A stretch of 64,000 bases of DNA, from contig CAWEDI010000006.1 of assembly GCA_963807735.1 (NCBI GenBank), positions 70,341-134,340 of the forward strand. The letters are read 5' to 3'. The DNA comes from Roseiarcus sp963807735. Lineage in GTDB: Bacteria > Pseudomonadota > Alphaproteobacteria > Rhizobiales > Beijerinckiaceae. The notes beneath the pieces were generated by a model. It saw only the letters and a program-made list of their open reading frames with translations, was not told where the DNA came from and did not search any database. Position numbers and translations under genes: made by a program. Positions 54,241 through 63,978 of this stretch are shown here, one piece after another; positions within the stretch are counted from its first letter, which is position 1; the number at the start of each line of letters is the position of its first letter.

Positions 54241-57200
54241 ATGATTTCGCGCTTCTTCATTGAACGGCCGGTGCTCGCCAACGTGCTGGCCCTGGTGATG
54301 GTTCTCATTGGCGCTGTCGCGCTGCTGCGGCTTCCGGTCGCCCAATATCCCAATGTCACGCCGCCAACGGTACAGGTCACGACACGCTACCCGGGCGCGA
54401 GCGCCCGCACCCTGATCGACACCGTGGCTCTGCCGATCGAGCAGCAGGTCAACGGCGTGCAGAACATGATCTACATGCAGTCGACCAGCGCCAGCGACGG
54501 CACCTATAGCCTGACGGTGACCTTCGCGATCGGCACGGACCCCGACCAGGCGCAAGTGTTGGTGCAGAACCGCGTCGCCATCGCCATGTCGTCGCTGCCG
54601 CAGAGCGTGCAAATCCAAGGCGTCAGCACGCAAAAGAAGTCGACGGCGGTGCTGAAGTTCGTCAGCTTGTTCTCGCCGGAAGGGCGATATGACAGCCTGT
54701 TCCTCTCCAATTACGCCGTCATCAATGTCCAGAACGAGCTTGCGCGGCTGCCCGGCGTCGGCAGCGTCAACGTGTTCGGCGCCGGCCAATACGCCATGCG
54801 GATCTGGCTCAACCCAGATCTGCTGCAAGCGCGCGGGTTGACGCCGAGCGACATCATCAACATCGTGCAGAAGCAGAGCGAGGAAGTCACGGCCGGTTCG
54901 ATCGGCGCGCCGCCGGCGCCGAAGGGCCAAGATTTTCAGTACACACTCAACATCAACGGCCGCCTCAACGACGCGCCGGACTACGAAAACATCATCGTCA
55001 AAGTGGATTCGGCGAACGGCGGCCAGATCACGCGGCTGCGCGACGTCGGCCGGGTCGAACTTGGCGCGCAGACTTACAGCCAGACCTTCTTGCAGGACGG
55101 ACGTCCGGCGACCGGCGTCGCCATCTACCAATTGCCCGAGGCCAACGCGATTACGGTGGCGAAGGCGGTCGACGAGCGGATGGCCGCGCTCGCCAAGAGT
55201 TTTCCGCGGGGCCTGGAATACGCCGTTCCCTTCGACACCACCAAATTCGTGAAAGCCTCGATCAACGAAGTCTATCTGACGCTGATCGAGGCGGGCGTGC
55301 TGGTGCTGATCGTCATTCTCGTGTTCTTGCAGGATTGGCGCGCGACGTTGGTGCCGGCGACGACGGTGCCGGTGACTATCATCGGCGCCTTTGCGGCCAT
55401 GGCGGCGCTCGGCTTCACCATCAACCTGTCGACCCTGTTCGCCATCGTGCTGGCGATCGGCATCGTCGTCGACGACGCCATCGTCATCGTCGAGGGAGTC
55501 ACCCGTCACATCGAGGCCGGCCTGTCCGGCCGGCAGGCCGCGGAAAAGGCGATGGACGAATTGTTCGGCCCCGTCATCGGCATCACTCTGGTGCTGATGG
55601 CGGTGTTCATCCCCGCGGCCTTTCTGCCGGGGCTCACCGGCCAACTCTACCGGCAGTTCGCCCTGGTGATCGCGGCCACCGCCTTCATCAGCGCCATCAA
55701 CGCCATGACGTTGAAGCCGACGCAATGCGCGCTCTGGCTTCGTACGCCCGTTCCGCCGGAGAAGCGCAATATCTTCTATCGCGGCTTCAATAGGGTCTAC
55801 GACGCCGCCGAACGCGGCTACGTGCGGATCGTTGGCGACATGATCCGGCACAGCGGCGTGATCGCCGTGATCGGTCTTGCGCTCATCGCTCTCGCCGGCT
55901 GGGGACTGACTCGTCTGCCGACCGCCTTCCTGCCGATCGAGGATCAGGGCTATATGTTGATCGCGGCGCAACTGCCTGACGGGGCCTCCAAGGAGCGCAC
56001 GGACAAAGTGATGCAGAAGGTCGAAGAGATCGCCAAGGTGACGCCGGGCGTCGAGCGTGTGCTGACCGTTAGCGGCATTTCCGTGCTCGACAATAGCGCG
56101 AGCCTCGCCAACGCCGGCGTCGCCTATGTCGTGCTTGAAGATTGGGGCAAGCGCGGCAAGGTCAGCGGCGAGGATTTGCTGTCGATCTACCTGCACCTCA
56201 ACAGCGCGTTGCGCGACATCCTGGATGCACGCGCGACGGTGATCGTACCGCCGCCGATCCAGGGCGTCGGCAACGCCAACGGCTTCACCATGCAGGTCGA
56301 ATTGAAGAACGGCAATTTCGACTACGCACTGCTGCAGACGCTCGCCGACGAGATTGCACGTAACGGCAATTCGCAATCGGCGTTGCAGCGGTTGGGCAGC
56401 ACGTTCCGCGCCGGGTCGCCGCAGTTCGACGTCAAGGTCAATCGCATCAAGGCCGAGACGCTCGGCGTCACCGTCGACCAGATCTTTCAAACCCTGTCTG
56501 GCTACGTCGGTTCGCAATACGTGACGCAGATCAACAGGTTTGGTCATGTCTTCCAGGTCTATGCGCAGGGCGAACCGCAATTCCGGGTCAGCGCCGAAGA
56601 CATCAAGAACCTGAAGGTGAAAGCGGGCGACGGGACGATGACGCCGCTCGGCGCCATGGTCGAGGTGGCGCCGGCGCTCGGTCCGGCGCTCATCAGCCTC
56701 TACAATCTGTATCCTAGCGCCGCCATCAACGGCGGCGCCGCGAGCGGGTTCAGCTCCGGCCAAGCGCTCGACATCATGGAGCAAGTCGCCGACCGCACGC
56801 TGGCGCCCGGAACGGGCTTTGAATGGACGGCGCTTTCCTACCAGGAGAAGCTGGTCGGCGCGCAGATCTACTTTGTTTTCGCGCTGGCGCTGCTCCTGGT
56901 CTATTTCGTGCTGGCGGGGCAGTACGAAAGCTGGTTGCTGCCGCTGGCGGTACTGCTGGCGGTGCCCCTGGCGCTTCTTGGCACGGTCGGCGCGCTTGAC
57001 GGGCTCGGCGTCGCCAACAATCTCTACACGCAGATCGGGCTGATCCTGCTGATCGCCCTGGCGAGCAAGAACGCCATCCTCATCGTCGAATTCGCGCGCG
57101 AGCAACGGGCGCAGGGCGCCGACATACTCACGGCGGCGCTCGAGGCGGCGCGTCTGCGGTTCCGGCCCATTCTGTTGACGTCGTTCGCTTTCGTCCTCGG

Positions 57201-57408
57201 CGTGCTGCCGCTGGTGCTGGCCAGCGGGGCCGGGGCCAACGCGCGCAAGTCGATCGGCATCGCCGTGTTCAGCGGCATGATCGCCTCGACCTGTCTCGCG
57301 GTGCTGTTCGTGCCGTCGTTTTATGTAGTGTTGCAGCACCTCGAAGAATCGCGCCGGCGCAGGAGGACGCCGGCGCAGGCAAGCGCGCTCCCGTCCGTTC
57401 CTACCTAA
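54241..57408 (+). CDS. RND (HAE1-type) multidrug efflux pump, inner-membrane subunit
   Basis: The protein is a proton-driven trimeric efflux pump of the AcrB/MexB type. At 1055 residues it has the normal two-times-six membrane layout. The start is MISRFFIERPVLANVLALVM. The first porter domains include RYPGASARTLIDTVALPIEQ. In helix 4, IGIVVDDAIVIVEGVTRHIE holds the paired aspartates of the proton relay. In the second half, LIALASKNAILIVEFAREQR holds the partner lysine, and AVFSGMIASTCLAVLFVPSF is the last helix. No TolC-type gene follows, so it must use an outer-membrane channel encoded elsewhere. Drug range cannot be deduced. Confidence 0.95.
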   Translation: MISRFFIERPVLANVLALVMVLIGAVALLRLPVAQYPNVTPPTVQVTTRYPGASARTLIDTVALPIEQQVNGVQNMIYMQSTSASDGTYSLTVTFAIGTDPDQAQVLVQNRVAIAMSSLPQSVQIQGVSTQKKSTAVLKFVSLFSPEGRYDSLFLSNYAVINVQNELARLPGVGSVNVFGAGQYAMRIWLNPDLLQARGLTPSDIINIVQKQSEEVTAGSIGAPPAPKGQDFQYTLNINGRLNDAPDYENIIVKVDSANGGQITRLRDVGRVELGAQTYSQTFLQDGRPATGVAIYQLPEANAITVAKAVDERMAALAKSFPRGLEYAVPFDTTKFVKASINEVYLTLIEAGVLVLIVILVFLQDWRATLVPATTVPVTIIGAFAAMAALGFTINLSTLFAIVLAIGIVVDDAIVIVEGVTRHIEAGLSGRQAAEKAMDELFGPVIGITLVLMAVFIPAAFLPGLTGQLYRQFALVIAATAFISAINAMTLKPTQCALWLRTPVPPEKRNIFYRGFNRVYDAAERGYVRIVGDMIRHSGVIAVIGLALIALAGWGLTRLPTAFLPIEDQGYMLIAAQLPDGASKERTDKVMQKVEEIAKVTPGVERVLTVSGISVLDNSASLANAGVAYVVLEDWGKRGKVSGEDLLSIYLHLNSALRDILDARATVIVPPPIQGVGNANGFTMQVELKNGNFDYALLQTLADEIARNGNSQSALQRLGSTFRAGSPQFDVKVNRIKAETLGVTVDQIFQTLSGYVGSQYVTQINRFGHVFQVYAQGEPQFRVSAEDIKNLKVKAGDGTMTPLGAMVEVAPALGPALISLYNLYPSAAINGGAASGFSSGQALDIMEQVADRTLAPGTGFEWTALSYQEKLVGAQIYFVFALALLLVYFVLAGQYESWLLPLAVLLAVPLALLGTVGALDGLGVANNLYTQIGLILLIALASKNAILIVEFAREQRAQGADILTAALEAARLRFRPILLTSFAFVLGVLPLVLASGAGANARKSIGIAVFSGMIASTCLAVLFVPSFYVVLQHLEESRRRRRTPAQASALPSVPT

Positions 57409-57498
57409 CCACGTGAACAATCCCGCGTTTCGACAACGCAGTGAGGAGTGCTCGACGTCGCTCTTAATACCCAATGAAGGCGCCCTGAAATTAAACTC

Positions 57499-58018
57499 TT
57501 GCGTCGATCAAATATCTATGGATTCTCGCTCGCGCGTGTCGTTCGTCGAGCCCTTGCCGGGGCGGCTTTCGTCACGCTGACCGTGATCAGTGCGAACCCG
57601 CTGACCGCACGCGCGCAGGAAGGAGGCGCGGGTCGACTTCTTCCGGCGCAACCTTTGTATGGCGCGTCAAACGGCGCAACGGCCCCTAAAATCCACTACC
57701 AATTCGTCGGATTGCATGATGAGCCGATCACAGTGTCCGGCATGGTTATCGTCCCAGCGGAGTCGCCACCGGCAGGGCCTCGCCCGTCGTAGCGTAGGCG
57801 CATCCGACAACAGGCGCCGTCGCGCGTTGCGCGCCTTCGTTTGCCCGCAAGCGCTTCCAAATGATCGCCGGGCTGCGTCTCATGCTCGCTCGGGGTTATG
57901 TCGTGGCGGCGACCGATTACCCAGGATTCGGCACGCCCACACGCATCCCTTTCTCGTTGGCGACAGCGCGGGACGGGCGGTGATCAACTCTTTGCACGAG
58001 ATCGGCGGGCCGTCTTGA
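57499..58018 (+). pseudogene. secretory lipase/alpha-beta hydrolase, decayed and truncated
   Basis: The first part has a signal peptide (VVRRALAGAAFVTLTVISAN) and a mature start with HYQFVGLHDEPITVSGMVIV, as in bacterial secretory lipases. Near 57780 the frame shifts, a TAG replaces the expected W in SPVVA-x-AHPTTGAVA, and the sequence continues with FQMIAGLRLMLARGYVVAAT, DYPGFGTPT. Another shift near 57930 leads to HTHPFLVGDSAGRAVINSL. The gene stops at 58018 before the catalytic aspartate and histidine, so it is non-functional even if the shifts are sequence errors. Confidence 0.7.
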
Positions 58019-59403
58019 GGAAACATCATCGCCGGAAGGCTGCTACGCTCCGTTGCGTTGTGGGCGGCCTCGTCGCCATGCTCGCAGTCGCCTCCAGCGC
58101 CTATGCTGTGGACAAACCCCCGCTCGCGCCCGACGCCTTGACGCCGATGACGGCCCCGTCGCGCATCGCCGCCACGATCGAGTTCAGCCTGCCTGCGCTC
58201 GCCGCCGAGGTTGAGCGTGAAATCCCGAGGCGATTGGCCACCATCGACGAGCGGGTGAATTGCGTGCATCGCCGAGTGCTTTTCTTCCGCGTCAACGCCA
58301 ATTGCGATATTTGGGGACACGTCGACCGCGCCGGCGCGGTGATTCTGTCGGGGCGCGGCGATCGCCTATATGGCGCGGTGCCAATTTACGCCGTCATTGA
58401 GGGGCAAGGCGCCAACCGCTTCACCTCGCGCATCCACGGCGACACGGAAGCGCGACTGACAGTTGATGTCGCGGTCAGGCCGAAGCTGAATCGTGACTGG
58501 TCGCTGGCCCTCAACGTGAGCGACGGTTTTCATTGGCGCGAGCGACCTTTTCTGCATGTGCTGGGCCGGGAGATTTCGTTAACGCGTTACGCCGAGCCGA
58601 AGATCCGGGAGCAGCTGGCCGGCGTGCGTGTGCGGGTGGCTGAAGCGGCGCGACGGCTCGATCTTCGCGCCAAGGCGGCGCACGCCTGGCGTGAGGCGTG
58701 CGAGCCGATCCAGATTTCCGAAGACGCCTGGCTTCAGTTTGTCCCGCAAAGCGCGGCCTTCGCCGGCGTTCATGCCAACAACCAGATAGTTTGGGGCGTT
58801 CTTGAGTACGCTGGCGTCGCGCAGACGTTCATCGGCGGCCAACTGCCCGAAGCAAAACCGACGCAACTGCCGCCGCTCGGAACCGACGTAGGCGCGCCCG
58901 GAAGCTTCGACATGCTCCTGCCGATCCACATTGGTTACGAGACGATAAAAGCCAGGATCTCAGACGTCCTCAAGGCTGAAAGCGCGGTGCGCGAGGTCCA
59001 GGTCTATCCCTCGTCGGGTAAGCTGGTTGTCGGCCTTCGCATCTCCACCGACGGCGGCGATGGCCAATGGCATTATGTTTCAGGCGCCGTCGAGACCGAC
59101 GACAATGCTTTTTCCGCCCGTCTTGCCAACCTGCAAGAGCTCGCCACGGCCGGCGCAGCCGCCGAGCCCGCGCTGGCGCCGCTGATCGCGCAGTTGAAAG
59201 GCAAGATCACCTTTGATTACAAGTCAGACTACCAGAAGCTGCTTGCGACGGTGAACGAGAAGCTCAGCCGCCCGTTGAAGGACGGCTTTCGCATGATCGG
59301 CCATGTCGCAGCAGCCAGATTCGACCGCCTTTACTTGCCGGCCGACGGCCTTGTGATCACGCTGCACGCTACCGGCGAGTTGAAGATTCTCTATGGAATG
59401 TGA
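58015..59403 (+). CDS. DUF4403 family protein, exported
   Basis: The role is unknown. DUF4403 proteins have a tandem lipid-binding-like (TULIP-type) architecture and lie in the envelope. The TTG at 58015 gives a basic start and signal peptide (LRCVVGGLVAMLAVASSAYA); a longer frame from 57898 would cover the lipase remnant and is rejected. Family parts are ATIEFSLPALAAEVEREIPR, NCDIWGHVDRAGAVILSGRG, YAEPKIREQLAGVRVRVAEA, DAWLQFVPQSAAFAGVHAN and the C-terminal RPLKDGFRMIGHVAAARFDR, LYLPADGLVITLHATGELKI. The product has about 462 residues. The start codon is uncertain; the rest is solid. Confidence 0.8.
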   Translation: MRKHHRRKAATLRCVVGGLVAMLAVASSAYAVDKPPLAPDALTPMTAPSRIAATIEFSLPALAAEVEREIPRRLATIDERVNCVHRRVLFFRVNANCDIWGHVDRAGAVILSGRGDRLYGAVPIYAVIEGQGANRFTSRIHGDTEARLTVDVAVRPKLNRDWSLALNVSDGFHWRERPFLHVLGREISLTRYAEPKIREQLAGVRVRVAEAARRLDLRAKAAHAWREACEPIQISEDAWLQFVPQSAAFAGVHANNQIVWGVLEYAGVAQTFIGGQLPEAKPTQLPPLGTDVGAPGSFDMLLPIHIGYETIKARISDVLKAESAVREVQVYPSSGKLVVGLRISTDGGDGQWHYVSGAVETDDNAFSARLANLQELATAGAAAEPALAPLIAQLKGKITFDYKSDYQKLLATVNEKLSRPLKDGFRMIGHVAAARFDRLYLPADGLVITLHATGELKILYGM

Positions 59404-59968
59404 GCGCCTGAAGCTGCTTTATCGGGGCAGTGCGATCTCGGGAGCTCGCCTCGGCCGTTTTACGGCGCGTCAGGGATGGTCACGCCGTCCCATCGCGATT
59501 CCAGCATTAGGCTAGGTTATTATTACTCGTCGATGTCCGCTATTCCCCTATTGTGTTGAAAAACCCCGGCGATGGAATGCGGCGATGGGCCGCCGTGGCG
59601 GGTTTGGATCGGCAAAGTTGGTGGCGCTCGCCTCAGGAGGCGAAGGCGAGCCCCCCTTGTTAGGGACTATCTTTCGAGTTCCGTGTTCATACAATTCGAT
59701 ATCCCGGGACTCATGTCAGCGCGCAATTGCTGCGACTCACCAACGCAACGCGCAAGGGGCTTACCATTTCTGATACAACAGAATAATGCGTAGTCGAGAT
59801 GAGGCGTCAAGTCTGCGTACGCCTGCGCCGGCGCTGACGCGGTGAAACATGAGCCTGGCCTGCGATACGGGGGAACGTTCAGAGATCTGATCGTCAAGTA
59901 CGACGAAGGCGCGACCATTATCAATGCTGATTGCAACACGTTGACGCCACATAACGGAGAGCCAAAAC
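59404..59968. other. intergenic region, no gene seen
   Basis: These 565 bases separate the DUF4403 gene from the hydrolase gene. Short frames are present but lack ribosome-binding sites and recognisable families. The promoter of the hydrolase gene should lie toward the right end. Confidence 0.45.
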
Positions 59969-61144
59969 ATGCGACTTTCTTCCGACGATTCCCATCACTT
60001 TGAATTGCTCCGCATCATCGGTCATAGCTATTACGGCGGAGCTGACGTTCAGGAATGCTTGCAGGTTGCTGCGGCGTTGATCCCCGGCGATGACGAGAGC
60101 TGGTATCAAGAGTGGCATGCGTTGGCCGAACGGGTGCAAGCGACGGCCAGCGCGAGTCTGGCGCGTGGCCATCGTCGCAGCGCCTCCAAGGCGTTTCTGC
60201 GCGCGGCAAGCTACCATCTGATTGCTGACTTCTATCTGCACGGGAATGCAAACGATCCCAGAATCCTCGCGTCGAATCGCGCCAGCCGCTACTGCTTCAT
60301 GGCGGCCGCCGAAGGGCTCGATTACGATATCGTGCGTGTCGAGATCCCCTTTGAGGCGACGACGCTGCCGGCCTATGTCCTCAGGCGTCCGGGGCTTGTA
60401 GGCCGCCGCCCAACGCTGGTGTGCCACTCTGGCTTCGATGGCACAAAGGAAGAGATTGCGATCTTTCCGGGCATGGCGGCGGCGGAGCGCGGCTATGTCG
60501 TGATTGTTTTCGAAGGTCCGGGTCAAGGGGAGGTCGTCCGTGAGAAGCGGCTGACATTCCGACCGGACTGGCAAAATGTCGTGTCCCCGATCATCGACTA
60601 CGCAATAAGCCGGGACGACGTCGACGCGTCGAAGATTGCGCTGATGGGCATCAGCCTTGGCGGCGTTCTAGCGCCAATAGCGGCTGCGCACGAGCATCGG
60701 CTTCGCGCACTGATTTGCAACGGCGGGCTCTACAGCTTTCATGAGATAGTTCGCGCCCGCTATCCGGAGGAACTACCAGACGAAGAGGTTCTGCAAGCGC
60801 AACTTCGCGAGGCGATGAAGACGAATACGGTATTGCGCTGGAGTTCCAACCATGGCCAGTACGTCTTCGGCTACACCAATCTTCATGATTATTTTGAACA
60901 GCTCAAGCCGTTCGAGGCGAGCAGCGCCGACCAAATCCGATGCGCCACGCTGGTGCTGGATGCGGAGCATGAGGGCTTCTTCGCCGGCCAGCCTCAGAAA
61001 CTCTACGACCGCCTGACTTGTTCAAAGACGTTTATGAAGTTCACTGTCGCCGAGGCGGCGGGCGCGCATTGTCAGGCCGGTGCGGAAGGCATCGGCGGCC
61101 AAAAGATTTTCGACTGGCTCGACGAGACCATGCAGGTGACTTGA
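59969..61144 (+). CDS. alpha/beta hydrolase, FrsA/DUF1100-like
   Basis: A cytoplasmic serine hydrolase of the kind that includes FrsA and 2,6-dihydroxypseudooxynicotine hydrolase. The 391-residue protein has an N-terminal helical lid domain of about 120 residues (ECLQVAAALIPGDDESWYQE, KAFLRAASYHLIADFYL). The hydrolase core follows: VRVEIPFEATTLPAYVLRRP, VCHSGFDGTKEEIAIF, VIVFEGPGQGE, the nucleophile elbow ALMGISLGGVLAPIAAA, and a C-terminal segment with LVLDAEHEGFF (acid) and AHCQAGA (histidine). The catalytic Ser-Asp/Glu-His set is present. The substrate is unknown. The gene ends beside a fumarylacetoacetase fragment. Confidence 0.82.
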   Translation: MRLSSDDSHHFELLRIIGHSYYGGADVQECLQVAAALIPGDDESWYQEWHALAERVQATASASLARGHRRSASKAFLRAASYHLIADFYLHGNANDPRILASNRASRYCFMAAAEGLDYDIVRVEIPFEATTLPAYVLRRPGLVGRRPTLVCHSGFDGTKEEIAIFPGMAAAERGYVVIVFEGPGQGEVVREKRLTFRPDWQNVVSPIIDYAISRDDVDASKIALMGISLGGVLAPIAAAHEHRLRALICNGGLYSFHEIVRARYPEELPDEEVLQAQLREAMKTNTVLRWSSNHGQYVFGYTNLHDYFEQLKPFEASSADQIRCATLVLDAEHEGFFAGQPQKLYDRLTCSKTFMKFTVAEAAGAHCQAGAEGIGGQKIFDWLDETMQVT

Positions 61145-61186
61145 CCTCGCGACGCAACGCGCCGCCCTTGCACGTCCAACCAGCGG

Positions 61187-61375
61187 ACCGCTTGCCGCCA
61201 AATGTGCAAGGTCCAGTATTTGGTCACCGATGGCAACTGCGCCGCGGGGTTGTTTATCGCAATCATCGCGGATGATGATGCCGAATGGCAGGTTCTGCAG
61301 CGTGAAGTCACAGCCGGGCGACTGTGCGGCGGCGACCCAGCTTTGGGCCGCCGGATCATGAGTGAAGTTGAGCAT
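61187..61375 (-). pseudogene. fumarylacetoacetase N-terminal fragment
   Basis: From the ATG at 61375 the frame reads MLNFTHDPAAQSWVAAAQSP, CDFTLQNLPFGIIIRD and GAVAIGDQILDLAHLA. This matches the start of fumarylacetoacetases (SWVxxAxxxxxDFxxQNLPFG and GVAIGDxILDL). These enzymes do the last step of tyrosine breakdown. Similarity ends after about 63 residues, where the sequence runs into the end of the convergent hydrolase gene. The catalytic domain is absent. Confidence 0.7.
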
Positions 61376-61383
61376 GGGAATGA

Positions 61384-61503
61384 TCAGTTGCTGGGCAGCA
61401 ACGCGTCGTCGAAAATGGCCACGGCCCGCGTCCACCCAGCAGAAGGGCCAGCCGCGCATGCGGCGGCTGCGCCGGCGATGATCTTGCGGCGTTGGATGGT
61501 CAT
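61384..61503 (-). CDS. short Tat-signal peptide frame, truncated
   Basis: A 39-residue frame begins TIQRRKIIAGAAAACAAGPS, a twin-arginine-type export signal, and ends after about 20 more residues. It is probably the 5' end of an exported protein gene that has been cut. Its ATG lies only two bases from the left end of the IS66 element, so the original promoter region has been displaced by the insertion. Confidence 0.4.
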   Translation of the reverse strand: MTIQRRKIIAGAAAACAAGPSAGWTRAVAIFDDALLPSN

Positions 61504-61569
61504 CGGTAAGCGTTTAGTGGAGGCCATTCTCGCGGGCTCGGACGGTCTCATGGTAGCGGTTGGGCATTG

Positions 61570-61956
61570 ATGGCAGCATCTATGTCTAGACCTATGCGCA
61601 GACCTAGTAAGAACCAATTCGTCGAGGTGACTACCGAGCGGCTGGAAGGCGCGCCGTTGAGCGAACGACGGCGATGGTCCGAGGATTTCAAGGATCGCGC
61701 TGTCTCGGCGGCGTTTGCGCCGGACGTGAACATCTCTGCTTTGGCGCGGTCGCTGGAGATCGCGCCTTCGCAGCTTTTCGCGTGGCGGCGCGCGGCGACA
61801 AAGCGCCTGACGGACACCGCGAGTTCGGAAGGCGAAGCAGCGATTGAAAGGCCTGAGCGGGTCGAGATCGAGATTGGCGGTGCGGTGGTTCGTGTTCCGC
61901 CAGATATCGCGGAAGCCGATTTACGCCGAGTGCTTCGTGCGGTCCGGCAGGCATGA
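61570..61956 (+). CDS. tnpA: IS66 accessory protein TnpA (OrfA)
   Basis: The small DNA-binding protein of IS66 elements. The product has up to 128 residues. The core RRRWSEDFKDRAVSAAFAPD, VNISALARSLEIAPSQLFAW and RRAATKR is the IS66 helix-turn-helix. It ends ADLRRVLRAVRQA, typical of OrfA. Several starts are possible (TTG 61567, ATG 61570, ATG 61582). It overlaps tnpB by four bases (ATGA). Confidence 0.88.
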   Translation: MAASMSRPMRRPSKNQFVEVTTERLEGAPLSERRRWSEDFKDRAVSAAFAPDVNISALARSLEIAPSQLFAWRRAATKRLTDTASSEGEAAIERPERVEIEIGGAVVRVPPDIAEADLRRVLRAVRQA

Positions 61957-62297
61957 TCCCGCCCGGCGCACGCGTGTTCTTGAGAGCAGGCGCGGTGGAC
62001 TTTCGCAAGGGGCCGGACGGTCTTGTCGCGCTGGTGCGCGACGCAGGCGCTGATCCGTTCAATGGCGCGCTGTACGTCTTTCGCTCAAAGCGAGCGGATA
62101 GAATGAAGATTGTTTGGTTCGACGGGACCGGGCTATGCCTATTCGCCAAGCGTCTGGAGCATTCGCATTTCGTTTGGCCGTCGGTGGGAAGTTTTGAGAT
62201 CCGACTGAGCCACGCCCAACTCATGGCGCTGGTTGAGGGTCTCGATTGGAAGCGCGTTCGCGCGGTGGAAACGCAGACGCCACAGAGCGCCGGTTGA
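61953..62297 (+). CDS. tnpB: IS66 accessory protein TnpB (OrfB)
   Basis: IS66 OrfB is needed for transposition; its biochemical role is unclear. The 114-residue product has the invariant pattern IPPGARVFLRAGAVDFRKGP, DGLVALVRDAGADPFNGALY, VFRSKRADRMKIVWFDGTGL and LFAKRLEHSHFVWP. All parts are intact. It is translationally coupled to tnpA. Confidence 0.93.
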   Translation: MIPPGARVFLRAGAVDFRKGPDGLVALVRDAGADPFNGALYVFRSKRADRMKIVWFDGTGLCLFAKRLEHSHFVWPSVGSFEIRLSHAQLMALVEGLDWKRVRAVETQTPQSAG

Positions 62298-62365
62298 CGC
62301 GGCAAAACGCTTGGAAACCGCCGAAAATACGAGACTTTCGTCAGCGAATCTGCTAGCTATCTCGC

Positions 62366-63978
62366 ATGAGCGAGCGCTCCGACGAGCTTCCCAACGACGT
62401 CGACAAACTCAAGGCCATGACGCTCGAGATCACAGCTCGAGCTGAGGCGGACGTGAAGGCCGCTCGCGGCGAAGTCTTGCAGTTGAAAGCCGAAGTCAAC
62501 GACTTGGCAGAAGCCAATGCGACAGCCAAGGCCGAGATCGCGCGGCTGACCTCAATCCTGAGGACGCTACAACGCGGACAGTTCGGCAAGAGGTCGGAAA
62601 AGCTGGCCGCTGACAAGGACGAGCAGCAGAGCTTCGCGTTCGAGGAAGTCGAGACTGGGCTGGAAGAGATCGGCGCCCGGCTCGCAGCGAAGACCAGCGG
62701 CAAGTCGCGTGCTCCGTCCGCGAGCAAGCCGCGCTTTCCCTCGCATCTGGAGCGGGTCGAGGAGGTTCTCGAGCCCGCCATTCCGCCGGGCTTCGAGGAC
62801 AAGGAGCGGGTCAAGATCGGTCAGGACGAGAGTGTCCGGCTCGACGTCGTGCGCGCCCGGTTCCGGCTCATCGTGACCATTCGACCGAAATACGCCTTCA
62901 AGGAGCCAACGACGATCCTGCAAGCGCCGGCGCCGGAGCACATCATAGAGGCCGGCCTGCCGACCGAAGCGCTGCTCGCGCAGGTCGCCATCTCCAAATA
63001 CGCCGACGGCCTGCCGCTCTATCGCCAAGAAGCCATCTACGCCCGCGATGGCGTCGAACTCGGCCGCTCGCTGATGGCGCAATGGATGGGCGCGGTGGGG
63101 TTCCACTTCGAGCCGCTGGCGGCTTTTGTTCTCGCGCGCATCCGCGAGGGCGAGCGCATCTTCGCCGACGAGACGACATTGCCGACCTTGGATCCCGGCG
63201 CCGGCAAGACCAAGACCGCATGGTTTTGGGCCTATGCGCGCGATGACAGGCCGTTTGGCGGCGCGGGGCCGCCAATGGTCGCCTACCGGTTCGAAGACAG
63301 CCGCTCCGGCGACTGCGCGGCGCGCCATCTCGGCGACTATCGCGGCATCCTGCAATGCGACGGCTATGTCGGATATCGCAAGCTCGCGGGCGCTCCGCAC
63401 GCCAATGGCCTGCGTCTGGCCGGATGTTGGGCTCATCTGCGCCGCCGGTTCTTCGATCTCCACGCCAACGGCGAGTCGGTCGTCGCGACAGCGACGGTCG
63501 AGCAAATGAAAACGCTGTTTGGGCCACCGAGGACGAGGTGCGCGGCCAGCCGCCCGAGGCGCGACAGGCGGCGCGACGCGCGACATCCGCCGGCATCGTG
63601 CAGGCGCTGTTCGACCTCTGGGAGCGCGAACTGCCGCGCATCTCCGCCAAATCGAAACTCGCCGAGGCGATCCGCTACGCCCGCTCCCATCGCGCCGCGC
63701 TGCTGCTGTTCCTCGAAAACGGGCGCGCCGAGATCAACTCCAACATCGTCGAACGCGCTATCCGTCCCCAAGCCATTACGAGAAAAAATTCGCTCTTCGC
63801 CGGTTCTGTCGGCGGAGGTCGAACATGGGCGTCTATCGCCACCATGTTGCAGACCTGCAAAATGAACGGCATCGACCCCTACGCGTGGGCGAAGCTGACC
63901 CTGGAGCGCATCGCCAACCGATGGCCGAACAACGACATCGAGGCACTCATGCCCTGGAACTTAAAACCAGCAACCTGA
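62366..63978 (+). CDS. tnpC: IS66 transposase TnpC, frameshifted near 63525
   Basis: The DDE transposase of the element. An N-terminal coiled coil (LQLKAEVNDLAEANATAKAE) and QFGKRSEKLAADKDEQ are followed by the zinc-like and catalytic parts: ILQAPAPEHIIEAGLPTEAL, HLGDYRGILQCDGYVGY, and AGCWAHLRRRFFDLHANGES. Near 63525 the frame changes. The remaining part continues as EDEVRGQPPEARQAARRA, ENGRAEINSNIVERAIRP and KNSLFAGSVGGGRTWASIAT, including the final catalytic glutamate. A net change of -1 or +2 bases would restore one frame. IS66 TnpC has no known programmed shift here, so the gene is either dead or mis-sequenced. Confidence 0.88.

Larger units (their letters stand above)
61145..61505. other. 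gene fragments next to the IS66 element
   Basis: The stretch has no complete gene. It holds a fumarylacetoacetase N-terminal fragment and a short Tat-signal frame, both on the minus strand and listed separately. Confidence 0.55.

Noticed and set aside
54004..57474. A 1156-residue minus-strand frame opposite the RND pump
   Set aside because: The plus strand encodes a complete RND pump with all motifs. The minus frame is an antisense artefact.
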